NCBI RefSeq assembly: GCF_030445035.2
Contig: NC_080673.1
Span: 182,199,216-182,263,215, forward strand
DNA: 64,000 nt
From: Dasypus novemcinctus
Lineage: Eukaryota; Chordata; Mammalia; Cingulata; Dasypodidae
Reading direction: 5' to 3'
Shown here in pieces: positions 23,750-33,383 of this stretch. The notes beneath the pieces were generated by a model, which did no database searches, was not told the origin of the DNA, and saw only the letters and a list, made by a program, of their open reading frames with translations. The first letter of the stretch is position 1; every line of letters starts with the position of its first letter. The position numbers and the translations under genes were made by a program.

Positions 23750-24480
23750 TGCTTTTAATTAGCTACTTTGGATTGCTGGTGGCCATTGTTCCAACCCACC
23801 CCACCCCCAGACAAAGCCTATGGTAGAGACTCAAAGACAGTAGGCTTACTCAGAGCTGTGGAGGACAGTTGAAGGGCTGCATTTGCTGGCAGGAGCTGAG
23901 ACAAGAAAGCACAGCCTTGGGAAGCCATAGAAGAAGCTCCTGGAACCTTTCCTGGTCCCTCCCTCTTCCCCTTCCCAGAGCAGTTTGGAGCAGGCCAGTA
24001 CTCCCTTTGTGGGTCCCAGGCCTGATTCCAGCTGGGAAAGACTGATTTGGGAAACACCTCTCCAGCATGCCCTCCTCTCCCAGAATTTTCCCTCCAGATG
24101 AAAGCAGCTTGAGACAATGAAAACAGTATAAGAAACAATTGAGGCACACAGCCTGGGACAGAAGGTTTCCTTGGAAGCAGTGGGAGCATTCAACACCTGT
24201 AAGCTGAGGAACTCCCAAGCCACTAGCAAGCACAAGCCCAGAACAAGACACAGGCCCAGAAAAGAGGGAAGACCAGTACTTTGCATACATCTAGGGAGGA
24301 CCTTCCTGTGAGAAGGGCTGAATTTTGATGGAAATCACCAGCCAATGCAAAATCAATTTGCAAAGATGGTGAAAGGTGGTTTTTTGCTTAGGTTTGCAGG
24401 ATTTTTTTAGCTTCTGACACTCAAAAAAATGTCTGTCATATCACCAGCTGGTTACAAACTCAAGAAACAGACATCTTAGG
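23750..24480 (+). mobile_element. Possible L1 5' UTR
   Basis: This non-repetitive-looking stretch leads directly into L1 ORF1-like sequence. It has the composition and position expected of an old L1 5' UTR. No specific motif confirms it. Confidence 0.3.
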
Positions 24481-25156
24481 GAATAAACCCCAGAAAAAAT
24501 CATTTCAAAATATTAAAATGTACAGTGTGCAAGAAAACATTACAAGACAAACAAGGATACAGGAAATGATGACTCGTCTAAAGGAATAGGATAAAAATGC
24601 AGAAAACATGAACAAATAAAACCAGATTATGGACATATTAGACAAAGACTTAGAAAAAAATCTTCAACATGCTCAAGGAAATGAAGGAAAATATAAAGAA
24701 CTAAAGGCTATCAGGAAAACAATGAATTAATACTATGAGAATCTCAATAAAGAGATAAAATTTTTAAAAGGAATTGACCAGGACTACTAGAGTTGAAGAC
24801 CATAATAATGGAAATGAAAAATTCCCAGGAAGGTTTCAACAGCATATTGGAGCAAACTCTAAGATAAACAATGGAAATGAGACAGGCTGAGGAGCAGAAA
24901 GAAGAAAGAATTATGAACAGTGAAAATAGCCTAAGAGACCTCTGGGGGACCATCAAGCATACCAATATATATATTATGGGAGTCCCAGAAGGAGAAAGAA
25001 AAGAGAAAAGGCAAGACTGTCAAAGAAATAATGAAAAAAACTTCCCAAACTTAGCAAAACATGGGAATATACGCATCCAAGAATCCCAGGGAACACCAAA
25101 CAAGATAAACTTGAAGAAAAATAAACCCAATTACATACTGATCAAAACCAAGGACA

Positions 25157-25578
25157 GGGAAGCCGATTTGGCTCAATGGATAGAGCATCTGCCTACCACA
25201 TGGGAGGTCCATGGTTCAAACCCAGGGCCTCCTGACCCATGTGATGAGCTGGCCCATGTGCAGTGCTGATGCACGCAAGGAGTGCCATGCCATGCAAGGG
25301 TGTCCCCCATGTAGGGGAGCCCCATGCACAAGGAGTGTGCCCTGTAAGGAGAGCCGCCCAGCACAAAAAAGTGCAGCCTGCCCAGGAGTGGGGCCACACA
25401 TACAGAGAGCCGAAGCAGCAAGACGACACAACAAAGAGACAAATTCCCAGTGCTGCTGACAAGATATAAGTGGACACAGAAGAAGATACAGCGAAGGACA
25501 CATAGAGCAGACAACGGGGGGGTGGGGGGGGAAGAGGAGGACAGGGAAGGGGGGAGAAATAAATCTTAAAAAAAAAAG
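25157..25578 (+). mobile_element. DAS-SINE inserted in L1
   Basis: It is flanked by AAAACCAAGGACA (25144-25156 and 25579-25591). The head is GGGAAGCCGATTTGGCTCAA and the tail AAATAAATCTTAAAAAAA. Confidence 0.93.
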
Positions 25579-27612
25579 AAAACCAAGGACAAGGAAAGAG
25601 TTCTGAAAACTACAAAGGTAAAGTAACATGTTATGTACAAGGGGTTCCTAATTAGATTAAGTGCCAATTTCCCATCATAAACCATGGAGGCAAGAATTTA
25701 GTTGGTAGATCTGAAAGTAAACAATTGTCAACCAAGAATTTTATATTGAGGAAGACATTCTTTCAAAATTGAAGAAGAGATTAAGACATTCCCAGATAAA
25801 CAAAAGTTGACGGAGTTCTTACAAACAGTGCTAAAGGGATTTCTTCAGAATGAAAGGAAAGGACACAGGCAGTGGCTCAAAGCAGAATAAAGAAATAAAG
25901 ACCTCCAATAAAAGTCATCATTTGGGTAAATATAAATGCTTATACTACTGTACTGTATTTTTTGGTATATAACTCCACTTCTTACCTCAGTACTAAAATG
26001 CAAATGCATGAAAGGAAATGATTAATTTATGGTTTGGGGCATACAATACAAAGTTATAATTTGTAATAAGTACAAAAAAGTGGGGTATAGGAGCAGTTTA
26101 TGTGCATGCTACTGAAGTCAAGTTGGCATCAAATCAAATATGATTGTTATATATTTAGGATGCTAAATTTCAGTCCTATGGTAACTATAAGGAATATTTA
26201 TGAAAATTATATCCAGAAAGAAATGAAAAGGCATTAAATATGGTACATACAAAAAGTCAAGTAAATATGAAAGTAGGCATTAGTGGAAGAAGTGAGGGAC
26301 AAAAAAAAAGGCATAAGACTTTACAAAGACTAAAAAAGCAAAATGGTAGAAGAAAGTCCTGCATTATCAGAAGTGACTTTAAATATAAATGAATTAAAGC
26401 CACCAGTCAAAAGATAGAGATTGACAGAATGGATAAGAAAGCATGACCCAACTATGTGCTGTTTTTAAAAGTCTCACCTTAAATTCAAAGGCATAAGTAG
26501 GTAGAAATTGAAAGAATGGAAAAAATAAATACCATGCATGTAGTGAATGAAAGAGAGTTGGAATAGCTATACTAAAATTAGTTAAAATCTGTTATGAGGG
26601 ACAAAAATGATCATTATACTGATAAAGGAGTTAATTCAACAAGAAGACATAACAAAGCTCCAAAATATATAAAGCAAATTTGACAGATTTCAAGGGAGAA
26701 ATTAATGATTCTACATTAATAGGAGACTTTCAATAATGAATATCTAGACAGAATATCAGTGTGGAAATATAAGACTAGCACACTACCCTAAACCAACTAG
26801 AACTAGCAGACATATATAGAACTCTTCACACAACAATGGAATACACATACTTCTTAGATGCACATGGATATTCTCCAGGATAAACTATATCTTAAGTCAC
26901 AAAACAAGTCCCAATAAATGCAAAAATATTTAAATCATGCTATGCATCTTCTCCAACCACAATGGAATGAAGCTAGAAATCAACAAAAGAGGAAGAAATG
27001 GAAAATTTACAAATATTTGAAAATTAAACAACATATTCTTAAACAACCAGTGGATTAAAAAGAAAATCAAAAGGGAAATTAGGAAATATCTTGAGGTGAA
27101 TGAACATGAAAATCTGATACAACATATCAAAACTAATGGGATGCAGCAAAGACAGTGCTGAGAGGGAAATTTATAGCTCTAAATGCTTGCATTAAAAAAG
27201 AGGAAGGATTTCAAATCAGACACCAATCCTCAAAACTAGAAAAACTAGAAAAATAAGAGCATTCTAAACCCAAAGCAAGCAGAAGGAAGAAAATAATAAA
27301 GATTACAAAGGAGATAAATAAAATAGGGAATTTTTAAAAAAACAATAGAGAGCATCAACAAAGCCATTGAAAAGATCAATAAAATTGAAGAAACTTTAGC
27401 TAGATTGACAAGAAAAAAGAGACAGTTCACAAATAACTATAATCAGAAATGAAAAAGGGGGCATTACTATTATACTAATCACACTGAAATAGAAAGGACT
27501 GTAAAAAGATACTATAAACAACTGTGTGCCAACAAATTAGATACCCTAGATGAAATGGACAAATTTCTAGAAACACACAAACTACCTAAACTGACACAAG
27601 AAGAAATAGAAG

Positions 27613-27899
27613 GGAAGCAGATGTAGCTCAAGCGATTGGGCTCCCATCTACCATATGGGAGGCCCCAGGTTCGAATCTTGGGGCCTCCTGGTGAGGCAAG
27701 CTGACCCATGCCCAGAGAAAACTGATGGCCTGTGCCCACAGAGAGCTGGTACAACAAGATGACCCAACAAAGGGAGACAAGCAGACACAGAAACAGGTGC
27801 TGCAAATGGACATAGATAGCAGATAGAGAGCACGAGCAGCTGGGGGCGGGAGGGTGGAGAGTAAATAAATTAAATAAATCTTTTTTAAAAAAAGAGAAG
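27613..27899 (+). mobile_element. DAS-SINE, shorter type, inserted in L1
   Basis: It is flanked by AAGAAGAAATAGAAG (27598-27612 and 27900-27914). The head has CAAGCGATTGGGCTCCCATC. The body is shorter than in the other copies and lacks the CAAGGAGTGC repeats. Confidence 0.92.
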
Positions 27900-28159
27900 A
27901 AGAAGAAATAGAAGATCTCAGCAAATCAATGACTAGTAAAGAGATTGAAGCAGTAACCAGAAACCTCCAAACAAAGAAAATCCCAGGGTAAGATGGACTC
28001 ACAGGGGAATTTTATCAAACATTCCATGAAGAGTTAACTGCAGTCCCGCTCAAACTCTTCCAAAACAACTGAAAAGGAAGGAACAGGCCCTAATTCATCC
28101 TACAAGGCCAACATCACCCTAATACCAAAGCCAGTTGAAGACACCACAAGAAAAGAAAG

Positions 28160-28530
28160 TGACACAGAGGTTCTGAGGGAAGGAAGAGGGAAGAATAGAT
28201 GTAACATGGGGCATTTTGGGGACATCAGAATTGTTCTGCAATGACATTGCAAAGATGGACAGGCCATTATGCGTTTTGTCAAAACCTATAAAATTGTGCA
28301 GTGCAAAGTGTAAACTATAATGTAAACTATAGACCATGGTTAGCAGCAATGCTTCAATATGTGTTCATCAATTGTAAAAAATGTCCCACACTAATGAAAG
28401 ATGATGGTAATGGGGGAACGTGTGGGAGGGGGAGGAGGTGGGTTATATGAGAATCCCCCTATATTTTCAAGTAACATTTATGTAATCTAAAGCTTCTTTA
28501 AAATTAAAAAAATTTAAAAAAAAGAAAAAG
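28160..28530 (+). mobile_element. NCR family copy inserted in L1 ORF2 sequence
   Basis: It is flanked by AAGAAAAGAAA-like repeats and interrupts the L1 phrase before CTCTTATGAATACAG. It shares GGGGCATTTTGGGGAC, ATGTAAACTATAGACCATGG and CCACACTAATGAAAG with the other copies and ends in an A-rich tail. Confidence 0.7.
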
Positions 28531-28619
28531 AAAATCACAGACTAAAATCTCTTATGAATACAGATTTTTAACCCTCTAGAAAATACTAGAAACTCAAATC
28601 CAACAGCATATTAAAAATT

Positions 28620-28700
28620 ATAGGGGCATATGAGTATCCCCTATATTTTTATGTATCTAAAGTATTAAAAAAGTAAAATAAAGATTTTTTAAATTCAAAA
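28620..28700 (+). mobile_element. NCR family copy, tail only
   Basis: A short stretch (GGGGCATATGAGTATCCCCT then ATTTTTATGTATCTAAAG and A-rich tail) interrupts L1 ORF2 between CAGCATATTAAAAA and the following ACACCATAATCAAATGGG. It matches the last bases of the neighbouring copy. Confidence 0.5.
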
Positions 28701-29224
28701 AATATGTATACACCATAATCAAATGGGATTCACCCCAGGTTTTCAAGGGTGGTACAATATAAAAAAAACAATTAATATAGCATGCCACTTTAATGGAATG
28801 AAGGGGGAAAAAAACACATAATCGTCACAATTGATGCAGGAAACCATTTGACAAAATTCAGCACCACTTCTTGATAAAAAACACTTAGAAAACTAGAAAA
28901 GGATACTTCCTCCACATGATAAAGGGCATATTTGAAAAACCCACAGCTAACATTATACTTAACAGTGAAAGACTGAAAGCTTTCTAAGATCAGGAACAAG
29001 ACAAGGATGTCCGCTGTCACCACTGTGATTCAACATCGTACTGGAAGTTCTAACCCCAGTAATTAGGCAAGAAAGAGAACTAAAAGGCATCCAAATTGGA
29101 AAGGAAGGAGGACTTTTCCTATTTGCAGATGGCATGATCCTATACGCAGATAATTTTGAAAAAAATCCAAAACAAAGCCCCTAAAGCTAACAACTGAATT
29201 CAGCAAAGTAGCAAGGTACAAGGT

Positions 29225-30130
29225 TGTGGCAGTTTAACATTGTTTATGAATTCCAAAAATAGATATTGGATTATATTTGTAAACTGGTCTGTTCCTCTGG
29301 GCATGATTAAATTATGATTAGGGCTTTGATTGCCCACCAAGGGGGCAGGGACTCACAGAGAAGCCACATCACAGAGAAGAGAGGTTGGAGTTTTGAGCTG
29401 GAGCCCAGGAAGTAAACACATGGGAGAAAGCAGAGCAGCTGAGCCTGAAGAGAATCAAGCCCCAGGGAGAGAGACAAAGCCTAGAGAGCCTGATAGTCTA
29501 CAGCTGACATTATGGAGAGAAATGAGTCCTGGGAGAGAGAAGAGACTTCTCCCAACCTACAGCTGATATTGGAAGAAGCTGGGACCACAGAGCCTTAAGA
29601 GGAAGAAGAACACTAATTCAAAGGTCATTAGGGCATGCAGGGTTGAGTCCCTGCCCTCTTGGTGGACTAATAAATCAGACTCTCACAGAGAAGTAGATAC
29701 ACACAGGAGAAGAACACAGAGGAATCAAGACAATTCAGCAGAGGTCCTGGAAAGAGAGATAAACCTGATAGTCTGCAGCTGACCTTGGAAAGAGAACAGC
29801 ACAGCTGCGCCCAGAAAGAAACAAGTCCCAGGAAGAGAGACAAGCCTTATGCCAGCCTACAGCTGAGATCAGAAGAAGCGGGAACCAGGGAGCCTTAAGA
29901 GGAAGAAGGCAGGCTGAACCCTTGCAGATACTGCCAGTCATCTTACTTCAACAAATGGCAACAGATTTTGGTGAGAAAGCAACTTTGAGTTGGACTCTTG
30001 TAACTGTAAGCTTCCACCCCAAATAAATACCCCTTGTAACTATAAGCTTCCACCCCAAATAAATACCCCTCATAAAAGCCAACAGATTTATGGTACTTTG
30101 CATCAGCACCCCTTTTGTCTGACTAATACA
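29225..30130 (+). mobile_element. Group B LTR with internal duplications, inside L1
   Basis: It starts TGTGGCAGTTTAACATTG and ends GTCTGACTAATACA. It is longer than the other group B LTRs because a stretch is repeated (compare 29510-29610 with 29800-29910) and the block AAGCTTCCACCCCAAATAAA occurs twice near 30008 and 30045. The flanks AAGGT and GACCC do not match. Confidence 0.75.
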
Positions 30131-31970
30131 GACCCTGAATAGCCAAAGCCATTTGACAAAGAAGAATGAGGTTGAAGGACCCACACTTTCTGAACTTAAA
30201 ACTTCTTACAAAGCCACAGTTATCAAAACAGCATGGTGGCACAAAGACAGACATATAGACCAATGAACCCAAGAGTTCAGAAATCTACCCATAAATTTAT
30301 GGCCAAACTAATTTTGACAAGGTGGCAAAGACTACTCAATTGGGAAAAAATAGTCTTCTCAACAAATAGTGCTGGGGAAACTGGATCTCCATTTGCAAAA
30401 GAATGGAGATGAACCTCTACCTCATACCATATATAAAATTCAGCTCAAAACAGATTAAAGACCTAAATATAAGAGCCAGAACTATAAAACTCCTAAAAAT
30501 GCAAAGAAGAATCTTCAGGACCTTGTGTTGGACAGTAGTTTCTTAGGCTTTATACCCAAAGCACAAACAACATAAGAAAAAATAGATAAACTTGAGTTAA
30601 TCTTGTCAAAATTAAAAACTTTCGAGAAGCAGATGTAACTCAGTGGCTTCCCATGTATGAAGTCCTTGGTTCAATCCCCAGAACCTCCTAAAAAAATTGA
30701 CAACTTTTGTGTATAAAAAGACTTTATCACAAAAGTAAAATGACAACATACACAATAGGATAAAATATTTGGAAACCACATATCTGATAAGAATTTAATG
30801 TTTAGACTATATAAAGAAGTCCTACAACAACAAAAACAACTCAATTAAAAAATGGGCGCAAGACTTGAATAGACATTTCTCCAAAGAAGATATACAAATG
30901 GCCAAAAAGCACATGAAAAGATGTTCAAGATCATTAGCCGTTAGGGAAATCAAAACCACAATGAGATACCATTTCACACCCACTAGAATGGATACTATTG
31001 AAAAAATAGGTAGACTCAAGTTTTGGAGAAGATGTGGGGAAATAAGAACACTCATTCATAGTGGGACTGTAAAATGATATAGCCTCCATGGAAGACTGGT
31101 TTGGCAGTTCCTCAGAAATGAAGGATAGAATTACCATATGACCAGACAATCCCACTTCTAGGTATATATACCCAAAAGATTTGAAAGCAGGGACACAAAC
31201 AGTTATTTGCACACCTATGTTCAGAGCAGTAATTATTCGCAATTGCCAAAAGATGGAAGCAATGCAAGTGTTCATCAACCAATGAATGGATAAAGAAAAT
31301 GTGGTATATAGATACAATGGAATATTATTCCCCCCTAGAAAGGAATGAAGTAGATGTGACAACATGGATGAACCTTGAAGACATCATGTTGAGTGAAATA
31401 AGCCAGACACAAATGGACAAATATTGTATCATCTCACTGATATGACATAATTAGAATATGCAAACTCATAGAGTCAGAGTCTAGAATATAGGCTACCAGG
31501 GGGATGGAGGAAGGGTAGAGAATAGGGACTTAATCCTTAAATTATAGAATGTTTCTATTTCAGTTGACCCTAAAATTTTGGTAATGAATGGTGGTGATGG
31601 TAGCACAACATTGTGAACATAATTCATAGCACTGAACTGTGAATGTAATTCATTAGCACTGAATAATATATGTGAAGGTGGTTAAAAGGGGATAGTTTAG
31701 ATTATGTTACTAGAATAAAATTTTTTTAAAACATGCACTGTACAACACAGTGAACCCTATTGTAAATGATAGACCATAGTTAATAGTATGATCATAAAAA
31801 TATTCTTTCATGAATTATAACAAATGTACCACACTAATGCAAGGTGTTAGTAATAGGGTGGTATATGGGAACTCGATTTTATGCATGATTTTTCTGTAAA
31901 CCTACAACTTCTCTAATAAAAAGGAAAGGTCACCAAGCTAAAAAATAACTGGTCAGAAATTAAAAAAAAA
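30131..31970 (+). mobile_element. L1 ORF2 end and 3' UTR, continuation of the nested L1
   Basis: It resumes L1 ORF2 at ATAGCCAAAGCCATTTGACA and runs through AAAGAAGATATACAAATGGC to a 3' UTR and poly(A) at about 31960-31974. Compared with an intact L1, a few hundred bases of ORF2 are missing at the LTR junction. The longest open frame is about 70 codons on the sense strand. A short SINE sits at 30624-30698. Confidence 0.85.
30624..30698 (+). mobile_element. Short tRNA-derived SINE in L1 ORF2
   Basis: It begins GAGAAGCAGATGTAACTCAG, has GGTTCAATCCCC and ends CCTCCTAAAAAAA. It splits an L1 phrase at AAAAACTTT. It lacks a few bases between the A and B boxes. Confidence 0.65.
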
Positions 31971-31974
31971 AAAA

Positions 31975-32562
31975 AAGAAAGGAATGAAGTTCTGATACAC
32001 TCAACAACCTAGATGAACCTTGAAGACATTATCTTGAATGAAATAAGCCAGACACAAAAGGACAAATATTGTGTGATCTCACTGATATGAAATAATTAGA
32101 ATAAGCAAACTCATAATCAGAATCTAGCCTATAGGCTACCAGGAACCGGGGGGAGAGAAGGAAATAGGGAGATAAGGCTTAAAATGTACAGAGTTTCTAT
32201 TCCGGACAGTGGAAAAGTTTCGGTAATGGATGGCGGTTATGGTAGCACAACATGATGAACATAATTAACAGCACCAAATTATATTGAAAAGTAGTTAAAA
32301 GGGGGAAATGTTAGGTTGTACTTACTAGAATAAAATTTTAAAGAAAAGTCCAATGAACTGCACAACTCGGTGAATCCTCATTTAAATCACAGACTGCAGT
32401 TAATCAGTACGATTGTGAAAAATATGCTTTCCTCAATTGTGACAAATGTACCACACCAAAGCAACATGTCAGTAACAGGGTGGTATATGGGAAGCTTATC
32501 TTTTAGGCATGATTTTGCTGTAAACCCACAACTTCCCTAATTTAAGAGAAGCTGCTTTTTAA
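31975..32562 (+). mobile_element. Second, 5'-truncated L1 3' end
   Basis: Directly after the poly(A) of the previous L1, sequence restarts at AAAGGAATGAAGTTCTGATA. It repeats the end of ORF2 and the 3' UTR to about 32560. It aligns with 31337-31925 but is clearly diverged from it. Confidence 0.8.
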
Positions 32563-32564
32563 AA

Positions 32565-33274
32565 ATGTCCCTTTCTTTCTGGTTAACAAGCGCGGAGACC
32601 ACAAGGGAAAATACGGTGCTTGGGAGCAACTTGACAGTCAGCCCGCGGTTATATCCACACACACGGCCGGGCAGGGCTCCAAGGCTAAAAGGCACTAATT
32701 GCTTTTGTAGGAGGAGGTGGAAACGCAGTCCCTCGGTGTCCTTTCGTCCCGAAGGTCTGCATTATCGTATCTGTTACTCTGTTGACTGTTCCTCTTTCAC
32801 ACAGCCAGGTTGGGTTTTCTTGTGGTTATGGCTGGGATGGTGACAGAGAAAAGAGGGACTTTGGAAGTACGTGTGTGTGTCCGTGCGTGTGCACAGGTGT
32901 GTGTAGGGGAAAGCAGCAGCACTCTGGAAAGGGTTAACTTGTAGTTGGGCCGTCTCTGCTCAGGGCTCTAACACCGGCCCAGGAAGGGGAGGGGTGGGGG
33001 CCTGGAAGGGGGACGCGGTCTTGGCTGGCCGGTCGCTGCCTCTCCCTGGACTGGAGTGCAGATGCTTGCCCAGCTGGACTGAGGGCTTTGAGCGAAGTCG
33101 CCTTTAGGAATGGCTGAAAAAGCCCACACCTGGCTATCACTCCCCCCACCCCCACCCCCGCTCCTCCACCGGCAGGTTTCATTTGGGAGTCTCTGGTCAT
33201 TAGAGGAATGAGCCTGAGCGGAAAGTGAGCAATCCACCAGCTCTCCAGCACTCGGTGGGAAGCAGCAGGCAAGG
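32565..33274 (+). promoter_or_regulatory. CCKAR upstream region and 5' UTR (boundaries unknown)
   Basis: This repeat-free stretch lies between an L1 3' end and the CCKAR start codon, so it should hold the core promoter and 5' UTR. It is more GC-rich than the flanking DNA and includes a GT-rich run near 32869-32905 and a C-rich run near 33145-33165. No convincing TATA box was found at a fixed distance from the ATG, and the transcription start cannot be placed. Confidence 0.45.
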
Positions 33275-33383
33275 ATGGACATGGTTGATAACCTTGCGAA
33301 TGGGAGCAACATCAGTTCTCCCTGTGAACTCGGGCTCGAAAATGAGACGCTTTTCTGCTTGGATCAGCCCCATTCCTCCAAAG
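33275..33383 (+). CDS. CCKAR: CCKAR coding exon 1
   Basis: This exon encodes residues 1-36 plus the first base of codon 37. It begins at the ATG of MDMVDN and ends at a GTAGGT donor. It carries the extracellular N-terminus with three glycosylation sequons and the Cys17/Cys28 pair. Relative to the human protein as remembered, one residue is missing near position 8. A second in-frame ATG lies two codons downstream, but the first ATG aligns with the human start. Confidence 0.93.

Larger units (their letters stand above)
24480..29224 (+). mobile_element. Old L1 body (ORF1 region, intergenic region and most of ORF2), nested insertions
   Basis: ORF1-like sequence (the segment around 24860-25150, with GGGAGTCCCAGAAGGAG) is followed by the long L1M-type inter-ORF region (25600-26280). 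The ORF2 endonuclease and reverse-transcriptase parts then follow to about 29220. Many stops and frameshifts make it inactive. It is split by DAS-SINEs at 25157 and 27613 and by NCR copies at 28160 and 28620. The LTR at 29225 ends it. Confidence 0.85.

Noticed and set aside
30865..31077. Possible L1 ORF2 coding frame
   Set aside because: It is only about 70 codons before a stop; the element is riddled with stops and is inactive.
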